DNA of 32,118 nucleotides from JBNARI01 sp049718765 (GTDB lineage Bacteria > Bacillota > Sulfobacillia > DUMF01), in assembly GCA_049718765.1 (NCBI GenBank), contig JBNARI010000022.1, forward strand, positions 1-32,118, given 5' to 3'. Positions 24,394-32,118 of the stretch are shown here, in pieces. The first letter of the stretch is position 1; each line of letters begins with the position of its first letter. Below the pieces are notes generated by a model. It did not search any database and was not told where the DNA came from. It worked only from the letters and a program-made list of their open reading frames with translations. The translations under genes were made by a program, and so were the position numbers.

Positions 24394-24717
24394 CCGTCTG
24401 TTGCCCAGCAGGTGTACATGAAGGTGCCCCACGGTTTGGCCCCCATCTCGGCCGCAGTTGACGACGAGCCTGAAACCTCTGTAGTCAAGGCCAACTTTTT
24501 TGGCATAACCAACTGCAGCGGCAAACAATTTCCCTACCAAGTTTTCATCCTTTTCCACTGCATCTATAATGTTCTCGTAATGGTTCCTTGGTATGAAGAG
24601 GCAGTGCAACGGGGCTTGAGGGTTTATGTCCCTGATGCCAATCAGCACTTCGTCCTCATAAACCACCTGTGCAGGTGCTTTGCCCTGGACTATTCTGCAG
24701 AACGGACAGTCCCCCAA
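24373..24717 (-). CDS. HIT family protein (HINT-type nucleotide hydrolase)
   Basis: 114 residues from TTG 24717, which has GGGAGG 8 bases upstream; an in-frame TTG at 24732 is less well placed. CPFCRIVQGKAPAQVVYEDE is the N-terminal signature with a CxxC pair, and the catalytic histidine triad is VGHLHVHLLGNR. HINT proteins hydrolyse purine nucleoside phosphoramidates and aminoacyl-adenylates. It is the last gene of the hrcA-to-HIT run; the rpsU promoter overlaps its 3' end. Confidence 0.95.
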   Translation of the reverse strand: MGDCPFCRIVQGKAPAQVVYEDEVLIGIRDINPQAPLHCLFIPRNHYENIIDAVEKDENLVGKLFAAAVGYAKKVGLDYRGFRLVVNCGRDGGQTVGHLHVHLLGNRRMTWPPG

Positions 24718-24765
24718 TCTGTCACCTCCCAAGGTTTAATTCCACAGCCCCAGGCACAAATCCTC

Positions 24766-25872
24766 TCATCCGAACTGGTAAGAAGTGCGGTTCTTGCGTT
24801 TTTCCTCAAAGCACTCTATGGCAAGTCGTATGAGTTCGGTCAGCAGCTCGGGATACTTCAGTCCAGCATGTTCCCAGAGTTTGGGATACATGCTTATGGC
24901 GGTGAATCCGGGAATAGTGTTTATCTCGTTTATGAACACCTTGTAGTCGGATTTCCTCACGAAACAGTCAACCCTCGCCATACCGCAGCACCCAGCAGCC
25001 TTGAACGCCCGAATGGCGTATTCCCTTACCGTTTCGGCCACTTTGTGGGGTATTGGGGCGGGAATCAGTATTTGGGACTTGCCGTCTATGTATTTGGCCC
25101 GGTAACTGTAAAAACGGTCAGAAGGCACTATTTCGCCCACGCATGAAGCCAGGGGTGCATCGTTTCCCAAGACGCTGCACTCCACCTCGTGGATGTCTTC
25201 AATTGCGTCCTCCACCAGTATCGTTGAATCATATAGGGCAGCCTCACCGAGAGCCTCTACCAGCTGGCCTCTGTCCAACGCCTTGTTCACACCCACGCTT
25301 GACCCTAGGCAAGCAGGTTTAACGAAACAGGGGTATCCAAAGGCCTCCTCGACCATCCTCACCACATGGTCAGGCCGGGTCTCCAAGTCCCGCCGGGAAA
25401 CCACGATGAACTCAGCAGTTGGCAACCCTTCCTGGCGGAACAGCTTCTTGGATACGACCTTGTTCATCCCAATGGCAGAGCCAATTACCCCAGCCCCAAC
25501 ATAGGGAACCCCAACCATCTCTAACAGGCCCTGAACCGTGCCATCTTCGCCAAACGTGCCATGGAGCACAGGAAAGACCACGTCAACCCTTACGGGGGTC
25601 AATTGACCGCCTTCCTGCAGCACGAAGCCACAATCGCCGTACCCAGGCCGTACCACCACCTCGGGCCCCCAGCCGTCAGGCACATAACCGAGCTTCAGCA
25701 CTTCCTGGGGGTCAGCCACCCAATACCACTTGCCTGACTTTGCTACACCAACCGACACCACGTCGAACTTCTGCCTGTCCAGCTCCCTCAATATGGATGT
25801 AGCAGACATCAGGGATACCTCGTGCTCCCCGGATTTGCCGCCAAACACCACGCACACCACTGTCTTGCCCAT
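24766..25872 (-). CDS. ddl: D-alanine--D-alanine ligase
   Basis: 368 residues. It makes the D-Ala-D-Ala dipeptide for peptidoglycan in the cytosol. The N-terminal VVFGGKSGEHEVSLMSA is the family signature. The ATP-grasp region has VKPACLGSSVGVNKA and EVECSVLGND, the active-site loop is FYSYRAKYIDGKSQ, and the metal/substrate end is INEINTIPGFTAISMYPKLW. FYSYRAKY in place of the common FYDYxAKY is a mild variant; the Tyr expected in D-Ala-D-Ala enzymes is retained, so a D-Ala-D-Lac ligase is unlikely. ATG 25872 follows GGGGGCGGAG, 15 bases after the mtaB stop. Confidence 0.95.
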   Translation of the reverse strand: MGKTVVCVVFGGKSGEHEVSLMSATSILRELDRQKFDVVSVGVAKSGKWYWVADPQEVLKLGYVPDGWGPEVVVRPGYGDCGFVLQEGGQLTPVRVDVVFPVLHGTFGEDGTVQGLLEMVGVPYVGAGVIGSAIGMNKVVSKKLFRQEGLPTAEFIVVSRRDLETRPDHVVRMVEEAFGYPCFVKPACLGSSVGVNKALDRGQLVEALGEAALYDSTILVEDAIEDIHEVECSVLGNDAPLASCVGEIVPSDRFYSYRAKYIDGKSQILIPAPIPHKVAETVREYAIRAFKAAGCCGMARVDCFVRKSDYKVFINEINTIPGFTAISMYPKLWEHAGLKYPELLTELIRLAIECFEEKRKNRTSYQFG

Positions 25873-25887
25873 GGCTCCGCCCCCGAT

Positions 25888-27192
25888 TCAATCCCCAACA
25901 GGCACCACCCTGCCCAGGGATATCTTGTCTCCGGGCACTAGGATCTCCACTGGCACCACTCGGTTCACCAGCTCATCCCCTCCCGGGAAGCTCACTCTAA
26001 TATAGTTTCCGGTGAAACCAGAAAGACCCCCGTCTTCTGCCCTTTCCTCCTCCACAAGCACGTCCAGCACACGCCCAACAAACCTGGACGCGAAGCTGAG
26101 GGACAATTCCCTTCCCAGGGAAATCATTGCGGAAGCCCTTTGTCCCTTCACCTCCAGGTCCACCTGGTCTGGCATTTGGGCAGCAGGTGTGCCAGGCCTG
26201 GGCGAAAACCTGAACACGTGAAGCCTGGAAAAGGCGCACTCCCGCACGAACTCCATGGTTTCAAGGAACTGCTCCTCGGTTTCCCCAGGGAAGCCCACCA
26301 TCACGTCTGTGGTAATGCCAACGTCGGGCATGGCCTCCCTGATCCTACGCACTAGCTTCCGGAAGTAATCGGTATCGTACTTTCGGTTCATCCGTCGCAA
26401 CACTTCATCTGAGCCGCTCTGCAACGGCAAATGCAAATGGTGACAAACCTTCCCGCCCTTGGCCATCACTTCAATTAGTCGCTCGTGTACGTCAAGGGGT
26501 TCCACAGAGCTGAGCCTTATCCTCTGGATTCCTTCGATTCTTTCCAGCTCCTCCAGGAGCTTGCTCAAGTCAGTGTCCTGCCAGCGGTAAGCTGCAAGGT
26601 GGGTACCAGTAAGCACTACCTCCTTGCATCCGGCCTCCGCCAGTCTCTTGGCTTCTGCCAGGACGTCCTGAGCCGGGCGGCTTCTCATTGGTCCCCTTGC
26701 ATAGGGAACCACGCAATAACTGCAAAACTCCTCACACCCCTCCTGCACCTTGAGGAAAGCCCGGGTTCGCCCTTCGAAGCGTGCGAGACCCCCACACGGG
26801 ACCTCCTCGACACCTGCGTCCCCAAGTTGCACCACGCGCCCACCGCCTCGTAAGACAGCTTCCACCATGTCTACCAAGCGACCCCTGGCGGCAGTACCAG
26901 ATACCACTGCTACCTCAGCCATGGCGAGCGCTTCTTCCTTGAACACCTGGGGGAAACAGCCAGTCATTACCAGCACTGCCCGAGGGTTCCGCCTTAGGGC
27001 ACTTCTGAGGGCCTGCTTGGACCTGGATACGCTTCGTTGTGTGACCGCGCAGCTGTTCACCACATACACGTCAGCTGGCTGGTCGAAGGGCACTACCTCA
27101 AAGCCGCGGTTACGGAAGCTCTCGATGAGAACCTGGGTGTCGTACTGATTGACCTTGCAGCCAAGGGTATAAAACCCCACCTTAGGAGCCAA
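25888..27192 (-). CDS. mtaB: tRNA t6A37 methylthiotransferase MtaB
   Basis: 434 residues. It converts t6A37 to ms2t6A37 in tRNA. The UPF0004 domain has its three cluster cysteines Cys12, Cys48 and Cys79 (TLGCKVNQYD, NSCAVTQRS, TGCFPQ). The radical SAM domain has CEEFCSYC (Cys153, Cys157, Cys160). A C-terminal TRAM domain follows. TLGCKVNQYDTQ is typical of MtaB rather than MiaB. Start TTG 27192 is 11 bases inside dnaJ with GTGAGGG upstream; GTG 27180 is an alternative. The usual prmA and rsmE between dnaJ and mtaB are absent. Confidence 0.95.
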   Translation of the reverse strand: MAPKVGFYTLGCKVNQYDTQVLIESFRNRGFEVVPFDQPADVYVVNSCAVTQRSVSRSKQALRSALRRNPRAVLVMTGCFPQVFKEEALAMAEVAVVSGTAARGRLVDMVEAVLRGGGRVVQLGDAGVEEVPCGGLARFEGRTRAFLKVQEGCEEFCSYCVVPYARGPMRSRPAQDVLAEAKRLAEAGCKEVVLTGTHLAAYRWQDTDLSKLLEELERIEGIQRIRLSSVEPLDVHERLIEVMAKGGKVCHHLHLPLQSGSDEVLRRMNRKYDTDYFRKLVRRIREAMPDVGITTDVMVGFPGETEEQFLETMEFVRECAFSRLHVFRFSPRPGTPAAQMPDQVDLEVKGQRASAMISLGRELSLSFASRFVGRVLDVLVEEERAEDGGLSGFTGNYIRVSFPGGDELVNRVVPVEILVPGDKISLGRVVPVGD

Positions 27193-28315
27193 AAATGTCC
27201 CTCACCTTTCTGAAAACCCCGCTGGATCCAACTTCCTCACCACGTAGTCTTGCGAGTTCCAGCAGGAGTTTCTTTTCCTTGTCTGTCAGTTTCTTCGGTA
27301 TTTCGACGCTAATATGCACTATGAGATCGCCTTTGCCCAGGGCGCCAAGGTGGGGCAGCCCCTTCCCTTTAAGGCGAATCACGCTCCCAGGTTGAGTACC
27401 CTCCTCAATCCTGACAGTAGCCACACCATCTAACGTGGGCACTTCAATTTCTGCCCCAAATATTGCCTGCAGGAAAGATATGGACGCCTTATAATGTATG
27501 TCGTCGTTTTCCCTGGTGAAGAACTTGTGGGGCTTCAAATGTATGACCACGTAAAGGTCGCCCGGGGGACCTCCACGTATTCCTGCCTCGCCCTCGTTGG
27601 GCACACGCAACTTGAGCCCCTCGTCCGCTCCAGGGGGCACCTTTACCGAGACCACCCTTTTCCTGCGCACGTGCCCAGACCCATTGCACGTTGGGCACGG
27701 GGTGGTTATTACCCTGCCGGTGCCCCCGCAACGATCACAAGTCCTGACCGATACGAATTGACCAAGTAACGTCCTCTGTACCGTCTGCACCTGGCCTCTG
27801 CCACCACAAACCGGGCATTGCGCATGGTGGGTACCACCTTTGGCACCCGTGCCCCTGCAATCGGAACACAACTCGGTACGCCACACTTCAACGTCCTTCG
27901 TAGCCCCATGCGCAGCCTCCTCAAGGGTTATGTCAAGCTCCCTTCTTATATCGGCCCCACGCTCGGGCCCGTGGTGGCGCGTAGTCCTTCCGAAGAAGGT
28001 GTCGAATATCTCGTCTATCCCAGGGAAACCGAAATCCCCAAAAGGCCCACTGAAAGGACCCTGGAACGGGCCCTCGCCTACTGTTTCGGTGCTTCTGCCA
28101 ACAGTCCCGAACCTGTCGTATTGAGCCCTCTTTTCTGGATCAGAGAGCACTTCGTAGGCTTCGTTTATTTCCTTGAACTTCTCCGCTGCAGTTGGGTCTC
28201 CAGGGTTCGCGTCGGGGTGATACTTCTTGGCGAGCATCCTGTAAGCCTTCTTTATCTCTTCCTGCGTGGCGTTACGCGGCACACCCAAGATCTCGTAGTA
28301 GTCCTTGGACGCCAT
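27182..28315 (-). CDS. dnaJ: Chaperone protein DnaJ
   Basis: 377 residues from ATG 28315 (GTGAGGTG upstream; GTG 28324 is the other option). It has a J domain with HPD (about 33-35, KKYHPDANPGD), a Gly/Phe-rich linker (GPFQGPFSGPFGDFGFPG), four zinc-binding CxxCxGxG repeats (CSDCRGTG, CPVCGGRG, CDRCGGTG, CPTCNGSG) and the C-terminal substrate-binding domains. It is a normal type I DnaJ, the Hsp70 co-chaperone, but grpE and dnaK are not in this window: the chaperonin gene lies directly upstream by 27 bases. Confidence 0.97.
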   Translation of the reverse strand: MASKDYYEILGVPRNATQEEIKKAYRMLAKKYHPDANPGDPTAAEKFKEINEAYEVLSDPEKRAQYDRFGTVGRSTETVGEGPFQGPFSGPFGDFGFPGIDEIFDTFFGRTTRHHGPERGADIRRELDITLEEAAHGATKDVEVWRTELCSDCRGTGAKGGTHHAQCPVCGGRGQVQTVQRTLLGQFVSVRTCDRCGGTGRVITTPCPTCNGSGHVRRKRVVSVKVPPGADEGLKLRVPNEGEAGIRGGPPGDLYVVIHLKPHKFFTRENDDIHYKASISFLQAIFGAEIEVPTLDGVATVRIEEGTQPGSVIRLKGKGLPHLGALGKGDLIVHISVEIPKKLTDKEKKLLLELARLRGEEVGSSGVFRKVRDIFGS

Positions 28316-28342
28316 ACCTGCCACCTCACTGCCCCGACAGCG

Positions 28343-29929
28343 TTAGAACTCCTCTTCATCCGCGCTTTCCTGCGCAGCCTGGCCCTGTTCCCCGGAGCCT
28401 TCGTCCTTCTTCTTGATTATGGTATCTATTCGCAGGATTGCCTCTGCAATCTCCCCAGCAGCCCTAAGGGCATGGGTTTTCACCAGCTTTGGATCCACCA
28501 CTCCCAGCTCGTACATGTCCGCAACGCTGCCCGTTTCACAGTCTATAGCCAGAGCATCGCAGCCGCGTTCCGACTGCGCCGCAATCACGTCGCCCACTTT
28601 TTCAAGGGGGTTGAACCCGGCGTTTGCCACAATCTGTGCCAGGGGTTTCTTGAGGGCCTCGATCACACAGCCAGCCCCAAAAGCAGCCATGCCCCTCATG
28701 CTAGCCTTGAGTTTCTCGAGCTCCCTTGCTATGGCAATTTCCACGGCACCGCCGCCTGGAACTACTCCGCCTTTCACTGCAGCTTGAACTGCAGAGGCAG
28801 CGTCCTTTGCAATCCTCTCCCGCTCTCCCACGACTTCCTCAGTGGCTGCCCCCACAAGGATTGTAGCCATTGGCTTGCCCTTACCACCCACGATCCTGAT
28901 GTGCTCCAGCTTCTCGTCCTCAAATACCAGGTCAGCAGCCCCAAGGTATTTCTCTATGTCCTGAGGGTTTTTCTTCAGGCCTGTGCGCTTTATGGGACGC
29001 GCCCCAGTGTGCTCGGCAGCGCGCCGCAAATCCTCAGAAGCCACTCTCTCCACTACCATGACGTTGGCATCGGTCAGCAGCTCCTCTGCCACGTCATGCA
29101 CGCCTCTGTCGACGAATATTACGTTAACGCCCATCTTGATCAGCTTCGAGATGTTGCGCTTGAACTCTTCCTGGAGCTCCATGTATCTGGCAAAGCCCGC
29201 CTCTGTCCCAAGGGCTTCTTCCTCCACCTGCTCTGGCTCAAGGGCGTCGTCCACTATGAGTATCCGAGCGTTGGTCACCCTGTCTGGCATTTGCTTGGAA
29301 AGCCTTTGCTTGCTCAGGATGACCCCTGTGAACACCTCATTCTCGGCGCCCTCCTGGGCCAAGATAATGTCGGACAGCTTGAAGGCTTCCTCCTTAAGCT
29401 TCTCTTCGCCGATCATCCTGGCCGCAGCCACTACTAAGTCCGCAATGTCGTCCCGTTCCCGGCCCGCTATGTATGCCACCCTCCTGAGCATGGGATCGTC
29501 AAGCCCTTTCAGCGGCTTAGCCTTCGCCTCCATTAGCTCCAGGGCCCTCTTGATGGCCACCTTGATGCCCTCGATGATGCGGGTAACCGGCACCCCCTTT
29601 AGGGCGTGGGTCACCCCCTCTGAGAGCAACGCAGCCGCCATTATGGTAGTAGTGGTGGTGCCATCACCAACTTCTTCTTCCTGAGCCTTGGCGCTGTTGA
29701 TCACCATGCGAGCTGCAGGATGGTTGACATCCATCTTGGTGAGGATGGTAATCCCGTCGTTGGTGATTATCACCTCACCGAAGCGGTCCACAAGCATGGT
29801 ATCCAATCCTTTGGGCCCAATGGTACCCTCGACGGCAGAGGCAATGGCCCTCACAGCGTTGGCGTTAGTGATAAGAGCAGCTAGCTTTTCATCCACTTCG
29901 GAACCGCCTGGACCCTGTTTGATGCCCAC
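28343..29929 (-). CDS. Archaeal-like (group III) chaperonin in a bacterium
   Basis: 528 residues, thermosome/CCT type rather than GroEL. ATP-site motifs are TIGPKGLDTMLVD (38-43 GPKGLD), ITNDGITI, EVGDGTTTTT (88-92) and VVPGGGAVEIA (about 389). The segment at about 237-265 (LGTEAGFARYMELQEEFKRN) matches the helical protrusion that forms the built-in lid of group II-like chaperonins, so no GroES should be needed. The C-terminus is an acidic tail (ESADEEEF), not the GGM repeat of GroEL. Such genes are known in Carboxydothermus and related Clostridia. GTG 29929 follows GGAGGGG by 6 bases. It lies between hrcA and dnaJ, where grpE-dnaK usually are. Confidence 0.95.
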   Translation of the reverse strand: MGIKQGPGGSEVDEKLAALITNANAVRAIASAVEGTIGPKGLDTMLVDRFGEVIITNDGITILTKMDVNHPAARMVINSAKAQEEEVGDGTTTTTIMAAALLSEGVTHALKGVPVTRIIEGIKVAIKRALELMEAKAKPLKGLDDPMLRRVAYIAGRERDDIADLVVAAARMIGEEKLKEEAFKLSDIILAQEGAENEVFTGVILSKQRLSKQMPDRVTNARILIVDDALEPEQVEEEALGTEAGFARYMELQEEFKRNISKLIKMGVNVIFVDRGVHDVAEELLTDANVMVVERVASEDLRRAAEHTGARPIKRTGLKKNPQDIEKYLGAADLVFEDEKLEHIRIVGGKGKPMATILVGAATEEVVGERERIAKDAASAVQAAVKGGVVPGGGAVEIAIARELEKLKASMRGMAAFGAGCVIEALKKPLAQIVANAGFNPLEKVGDVIAAQSERGCDALAIDCETGSVADMYELGVVDPKLVKTHALRAAGEIAEAILRIDTIIKKKDEGSGEQGQAAQESADEEEF

Positions 29930-29961
29930 CGTGACCCCTCCAGTTCCTTTACACTATAATA

Positions 29962-29982
29962 GGCTCCCCGAGCTGGAGAGCC
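29962..29982 (-). other. Hairpin between hrcA and chaperonin gene
   Basis: In the minus-strand transcript GGCTCTCC (29982-29975) pairs with GGGGAGCC (29969-29962) around a 5-base loop, with one wobble pair. It is followed by TATTATAG, not a real T-tract. It might be a processing or stability element separating hrcA from the chaperonin message, or a weak attenuator. Confidence 0.4.
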
Positions 29983-30013
29983 ACCAGCCGTGATTAGTGC
30001 ACCTGAAGAGCAA

Positions 30014-31045
30014 CTAGAGCGCAGCACGCTCCAGCCAGTTGTTGAGGAGTTCCTGTACGTAAGTGACCACAGCCAGCACCTTATTGTACCTCATCCGCTT
30101 GGGCCCCAGCACGCCAACCCTGCCCACAGGCCCACGTTTGGAGCCGTACTCAGCAACTATGAGGCTGAGTTCTCTTGCCCGATAGTCCTCTATCTCGGAA
30201 CCAATCCTTATCACCAGCTCCCCTTGGCCAGAAGAAGCCAGGTCTATAAGTCCTGCCCTATGCTCTAACAGCCCGAGCAACAATTCTAGCCTTTGTATGT
30301 CCCGGAACTCGGGCTGCTTCAAGATATTGGCCGCCCCACCCATGGCCAGCCTTTCGTAACCTGGGTCTTCCATCAGGTTCCTCAAGGCCTCCAAGGAGAC
30401 GTCCAGCACCTGGCGATGCTCATGGAGCTCGCTGCGCAGTTGTTGGAGCGCCCGAGCGCTCACGTCCTTGAGGCTCAGCCCCCTGAGGTATTCAGTGACC
30501 ACGTTGCCTATCATCAGCAGCTGTTCTGGCGTGGTGCCAGGTGGAACGTCGATAACGGACTTGTGGACCAAGCACGTGTCTGTCACCAAGATCAGCAGTG
30601 CCTTGTCTTCCCCAAGCTTGAGGTAGGTGAGCCTCTCCACCACTGCGTTGTCTGCCTGGGGGCCCAACACCACCGCCATATAGTCAGTGGCGTCGGACAG
30701 CACTCGAGCGGTCACCTGAAGCAACTGATCCAACTGCATCGCCTTCTCAGAGAGCCTGGACTGTATTTGCCTCAGGCTTTCCCCGCTCAGGCTGAACCTG
30801 GGCATGAGCTCGTCCACGTAAAACCGATAACCCTTGTCTGAGGGCACCCTGCCAGCCGATGTATGAGGCTGCTCAAGGAAGCCCATTTCCTCAAGGTCAG
30901 CCATCTCGTTCCTGATGGTTGCAGGACTTACCCCCAGCGAGTACTTCTTGGTGAGGGTTCGAGAGCCCACCGGAGAGCAAGTCTCAATATAGTCCTCAAC
31001 AACTGCGAACAACACCAATCGCTTGCGTTCGTCAAGGGTCGCCAT
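30014..31045 (-). CDS. hrcA: Heat-inducible transcription repressor HrcA
   Basis: 343 residues from ATG 31045 (TTG 31051 also in frame). The N-terminal winged helix has SRTLTKKYSLGVSPATIRNE and MADLEEMGFLEQPHTSAGR followed by VPSDKGYRFYVDEL, all textbook HrcA. The middle is the GAF-like and inserted dimerisation domains. HrcA binds CIRCE operators and represses chaperone genes until unfolded protein titrates it. It is the first gene of the unit and is preceded by a perfect CIRCE at 31096-31122, so it is autoregulated. Confidence 0.97.
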   Translation of the reverse strand: MATLDERKRLVLFAVVEDYIETCSPVGSRTLTKKYSLGVSPATIRNEMADLEEMGFLEQPHTSAGRVPSDKGYRFYVDELMPRFSLSGESLRQIQSRLSEKAMQLDQLLQVTARVLSDATDYMAVVLGPQADNAVVERLTYLKLGEDKALLILVTDTCLVHKSVIDVPPGTTPEQLLMIGNVVTEYLRGLSLKDVSARALQQLRSELHEHRQVLDVSLEALRNLMEDPGYERLAMGGAANILKQPEFRDIQRLELLLGLLEHRAGLIDLASSGQGELVIRIGSEIEDYRARELSLIVAEYGSKRGPVGRVGVLGPKRMRYNKVLAVVTYVQELLNNWLERAAL

Positions 31046-31095
31046 AACCAAACACCCGTCCGTAGCTAGGGCAACTCAGTGCTACGCCCTCATCA

Positions 31096-31122
31096 TTAGC
31101 ACTCTCCCATTGAGAGTGCTAA
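31096..31122 (-). promoter_or_regulatory. CIRCE operator (HrcA binding site)
   Basis: TTAGCACTC (31096-31104), a 9-base spacer, then GAGTGCTAA (31114-31122): a perfect match to the CIRCE consensus on both arms. It lies 13 bases downstream of the -10 box of the hrcA promoter, in the leader or start region, as expected for repression of hrcA-chaperonin-dnaJ. Confidence 0.97.
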
Positions 31123-31135
31123 CCGTTCAACCTAG

Positions 31136-31164
31136 AAAATACCATCAGCCCAGCTTGCTGTCAA
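31136..31164 (-). promoter_or_regulatory. hrcA operon promoter
   Basis: On the minus strand a perfect TTGACA (31164-31159) is followed after 17 bases by TATTTT (31141-31136). The predicted start is about 31129, a few bases before CIRCE. Confidence 0.85.
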
Positions 31165-31253
31165 GGTTCCAAAACCCTGGCTTGGTTGCACACGTCAGTA
31201 CCATAGCTGCTACCGGTGCCAACTTTTCTGGTCAAAGCCCCCCGCCTCTCCTT

Positions 31254-31278
31254 ATAATTGTCACTGTGACCCAACAAT
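31254..31278 (+). promoter_or_regulatory. Putative ZIP transporter promoter with overlapping dyad
   Basis: A perfect TATAAT (31254-31259) lies 47 bases before the ZIP ATG. No convincing -35 is seen; GTCAAA at 31231-31236 has the right 17-base spacing. The palindrome GTCACTGTGAC (31260-31270) covers the predicted start and is nested inside ATTGT (31257-31261) and ACAAT (31274-31278), consistent with an operator for a metal-responsive repressor. The regulator is unknown. Confidence 0.45.
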
Positions 31279-31305
31279 CCATCAACAAGAGGGGTCGTGA
31301 ATCCC

Positions 31306-32118
31306 ATGGGCAGCTTGTGGCCATCACTGATCGGTATGCTTGCAGGTGTGGTTGGCACTGGGTTGGGCGGAGTACTTGCAATCTTGCTGGACCTTAGGCA
31401 ACGGGACAACCTGAGCTTCCTGCTGGCTGCCTCAGGTGGCGCCATGATAAGCATTTCCCTCATGGAACTGGTACCCGAGGCCATAGACGTTGGCAGCAAG
31501 GCCCTGGCTTCTTTTGGACTACTCTTGGGTTGCGGGTTGTTGTTCATCGTGGACTTGCTCCTACCTCACATTCACCGCCCAATGACACCCCACACCGACT
31601 ACAGGAAGTACCACGGCGACAGGCGCGGCAAGCTGCTCAGTATGGGCATGTTGATCGGCTTTGGCATTGGCATGCACAACATCCCCGAGGGCTTGGCCAT
31701 TGGAGCAGCCTGCGTAAAGCAGCAATCCCTTGGACTTGGAGTGGCGTTGCTCATCGCGCTTCACAATATACCCGAAGGAATGGCAATGGCAGTGCCCCTG
31801 AAGGCAGGAGCCATTTCCCCGTTTGCGGTAGTAGTTTACACCCTGCTTGCGGGATTGCCAATGGGAGCTGGCGCTTGGGCAGGGGCCAGGCTTGGCGCGC
31901 TATCCAACCAAGTGCTGTCAGTGTCCTTCGGGGTTGCAGCGGGTGCCATGATGTACGTGGCAGGTGACGAGCTCATCCCCGAAGCTCACCAGTGTGGCTC
32001 AGAGTATTACCCCACCCTTGGTCTGGTTCTGGGCATGTTCGTTGGTGTGGTTGCCACTTTCCTCCTGGGGGCTGTTGCCAAACTCGATTGGACGAGAGGT
32101 GTTTGCGGCAGAGTTACG
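31306..32118 (+). CDS. ZIP family divalent metal transporter (ZupT-like), 3' end beyond window
   Basis: 271 codons are open to the window end with no stop. ZIP proteins carry Zn2+, Fe2+, Mn2+ and related ions across the membrane. The two metal-site motifs of helices 4 and 5 are present: MHNIPEGLAIG (His124-Gly129) and LHNIPEGMA (His153-Gly158). A short His-containing loop (HIHRPMTPHTDYRKYHGD, about 88-105) lies between helices 3 and 4. ATG 31306 has AGAGGGG 11 bases upstream; GTG 31297 is too close to it. It is divergent from hrcA, with a separate leader. The last few residues probably lie outside the window. Confidence 0.92.
   Translation, partial: MGSLWPSLIGMLAGVVGTGLGGVLAILLDLRQRDNLSFLLAASGGAMISISLMELVPEAIDVGSKALASFGLLLGCGLLFIVDLLLPHIHRPMTPHTDYRKYHGDRRGKLLSMGMLIGFGIGMHNIPEGLAIGAACVKQQSLGLGVALLIALHNIPEGMAMAVPLKAGAISPFAVVVYTLLAGLPMGAGAWAGARLGALSNQVLSVSFGVAAGAMMYVAGDELIPEAHQCGSEYYPTLGLVLGMFVGVVATFLLGAVAKLDWTRGVCGRVT

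Noticed and set aside
27818..29437. 539-residue plus-strand open frame
   Set aside because: Antisense to the chaperonin and dnaJ, both unmistakable on the minus strand; its translation has no family-like motif and reflects codon bias of the GC-rich genes.
29931..29960. Plus-strand promoter (GTGACC-18-TATAAT) running antisense into hrcA
   Set aside because: The -10 is perfect but the -35 is poor and no plus-strand product or conserved RNA follows; a chance match in an AT-richer spacer is likely.
1..32118. CRISPR arrays, tRNA or rRNA genes, prophage genes, toxin-antitoxin or defence islands
   Set aside because: No regularly spaced repeats, cloverleaf sequences, rRNA blocks or such proteins were recognised on either strand.

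Overview
The window looks like chromosome from a thermophilic, spore-forming-lineage Clostridia-type Firmicute. Evidence: a rearranged but recognisable Firmicute cluster (nfeD-floA-yqfC-yqfD-phoH-pgpH-ybeY-recO-glyQ-glyS-ppsR-dgt-dnaG-rpoD); the YqfC/YqfD pair typical of spore formers; frequent GTG and TTG starts with strong GGAGG-type Shine-Dalgarno sites; a type A RNase P RNA; and an archaeal-like (group III) chaperonin known from thermophilic Clostridia. The species cannot be named from the sequence alone.

Layout. 1-1905: decayed IS607-family element on the minus strand (tnpA with one frameshift, tnpB-like gene with two TAG stops and further frameshifts), lying against the 3' remnant of an HD-GYP gene (1911-2240, plus strand). 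2224-2589: small DUF5671-like membrane protein. 2837-5736, plus strand: rnpB with its promoter, then truD, a nitroreductase and a Gdt1/UPF0016 Mn2+/cation exporter with overlapping genes. 5660-7089, minus strand: own promoter, a yybP-ykoY-type (Mn2+) riboswitch with a terminator platform, an OadB-family membrane protein and a possible 42-residue membrane peptide. 7082-23615, minus strand: the long housekeeping cluster from nfeD to rpoD, mostly with stop/start overlaps. 23644-24393: rpsU-yqeY unit with its own promoter and intrinsic terminator. 24373-31164: heat-shock unit hrcA-chaperonin-dnaJ-mtaB-ddl-HIT behind a sigma-A-like promoter and a perfect CIRCE operator. 31254-32118, plus strand: divergent ZIP-family metal transporter, cut by the window end.

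Main points of interest. (1) A manganese-type riboswitch sits directly before a stand-alone OadB-family gene with no biotin/carboxyltransferase subunit nearby, and the convergent neighbour is a Gdt1 exporter of a family this riboswitch commonly controls. This suggests a manganese/cation locus and an unexpected role or regulation for OadB. (2) The HrcA/CIRCE operon carries an archaeal-like chaperonin exactly where grpE-dnaK normally lie. (3) The TnpB-like remnant keeps its RuvC acidic residues but lacks the usual zinc ribbon. (4) yqfC has no ATG, GTG or TTG able to encode its conserved N-terminus; an ATC codon has the only good Shine-Dalgarno site.

All functions are assigned by reading motifs from the translated sequence; no database searches were run.
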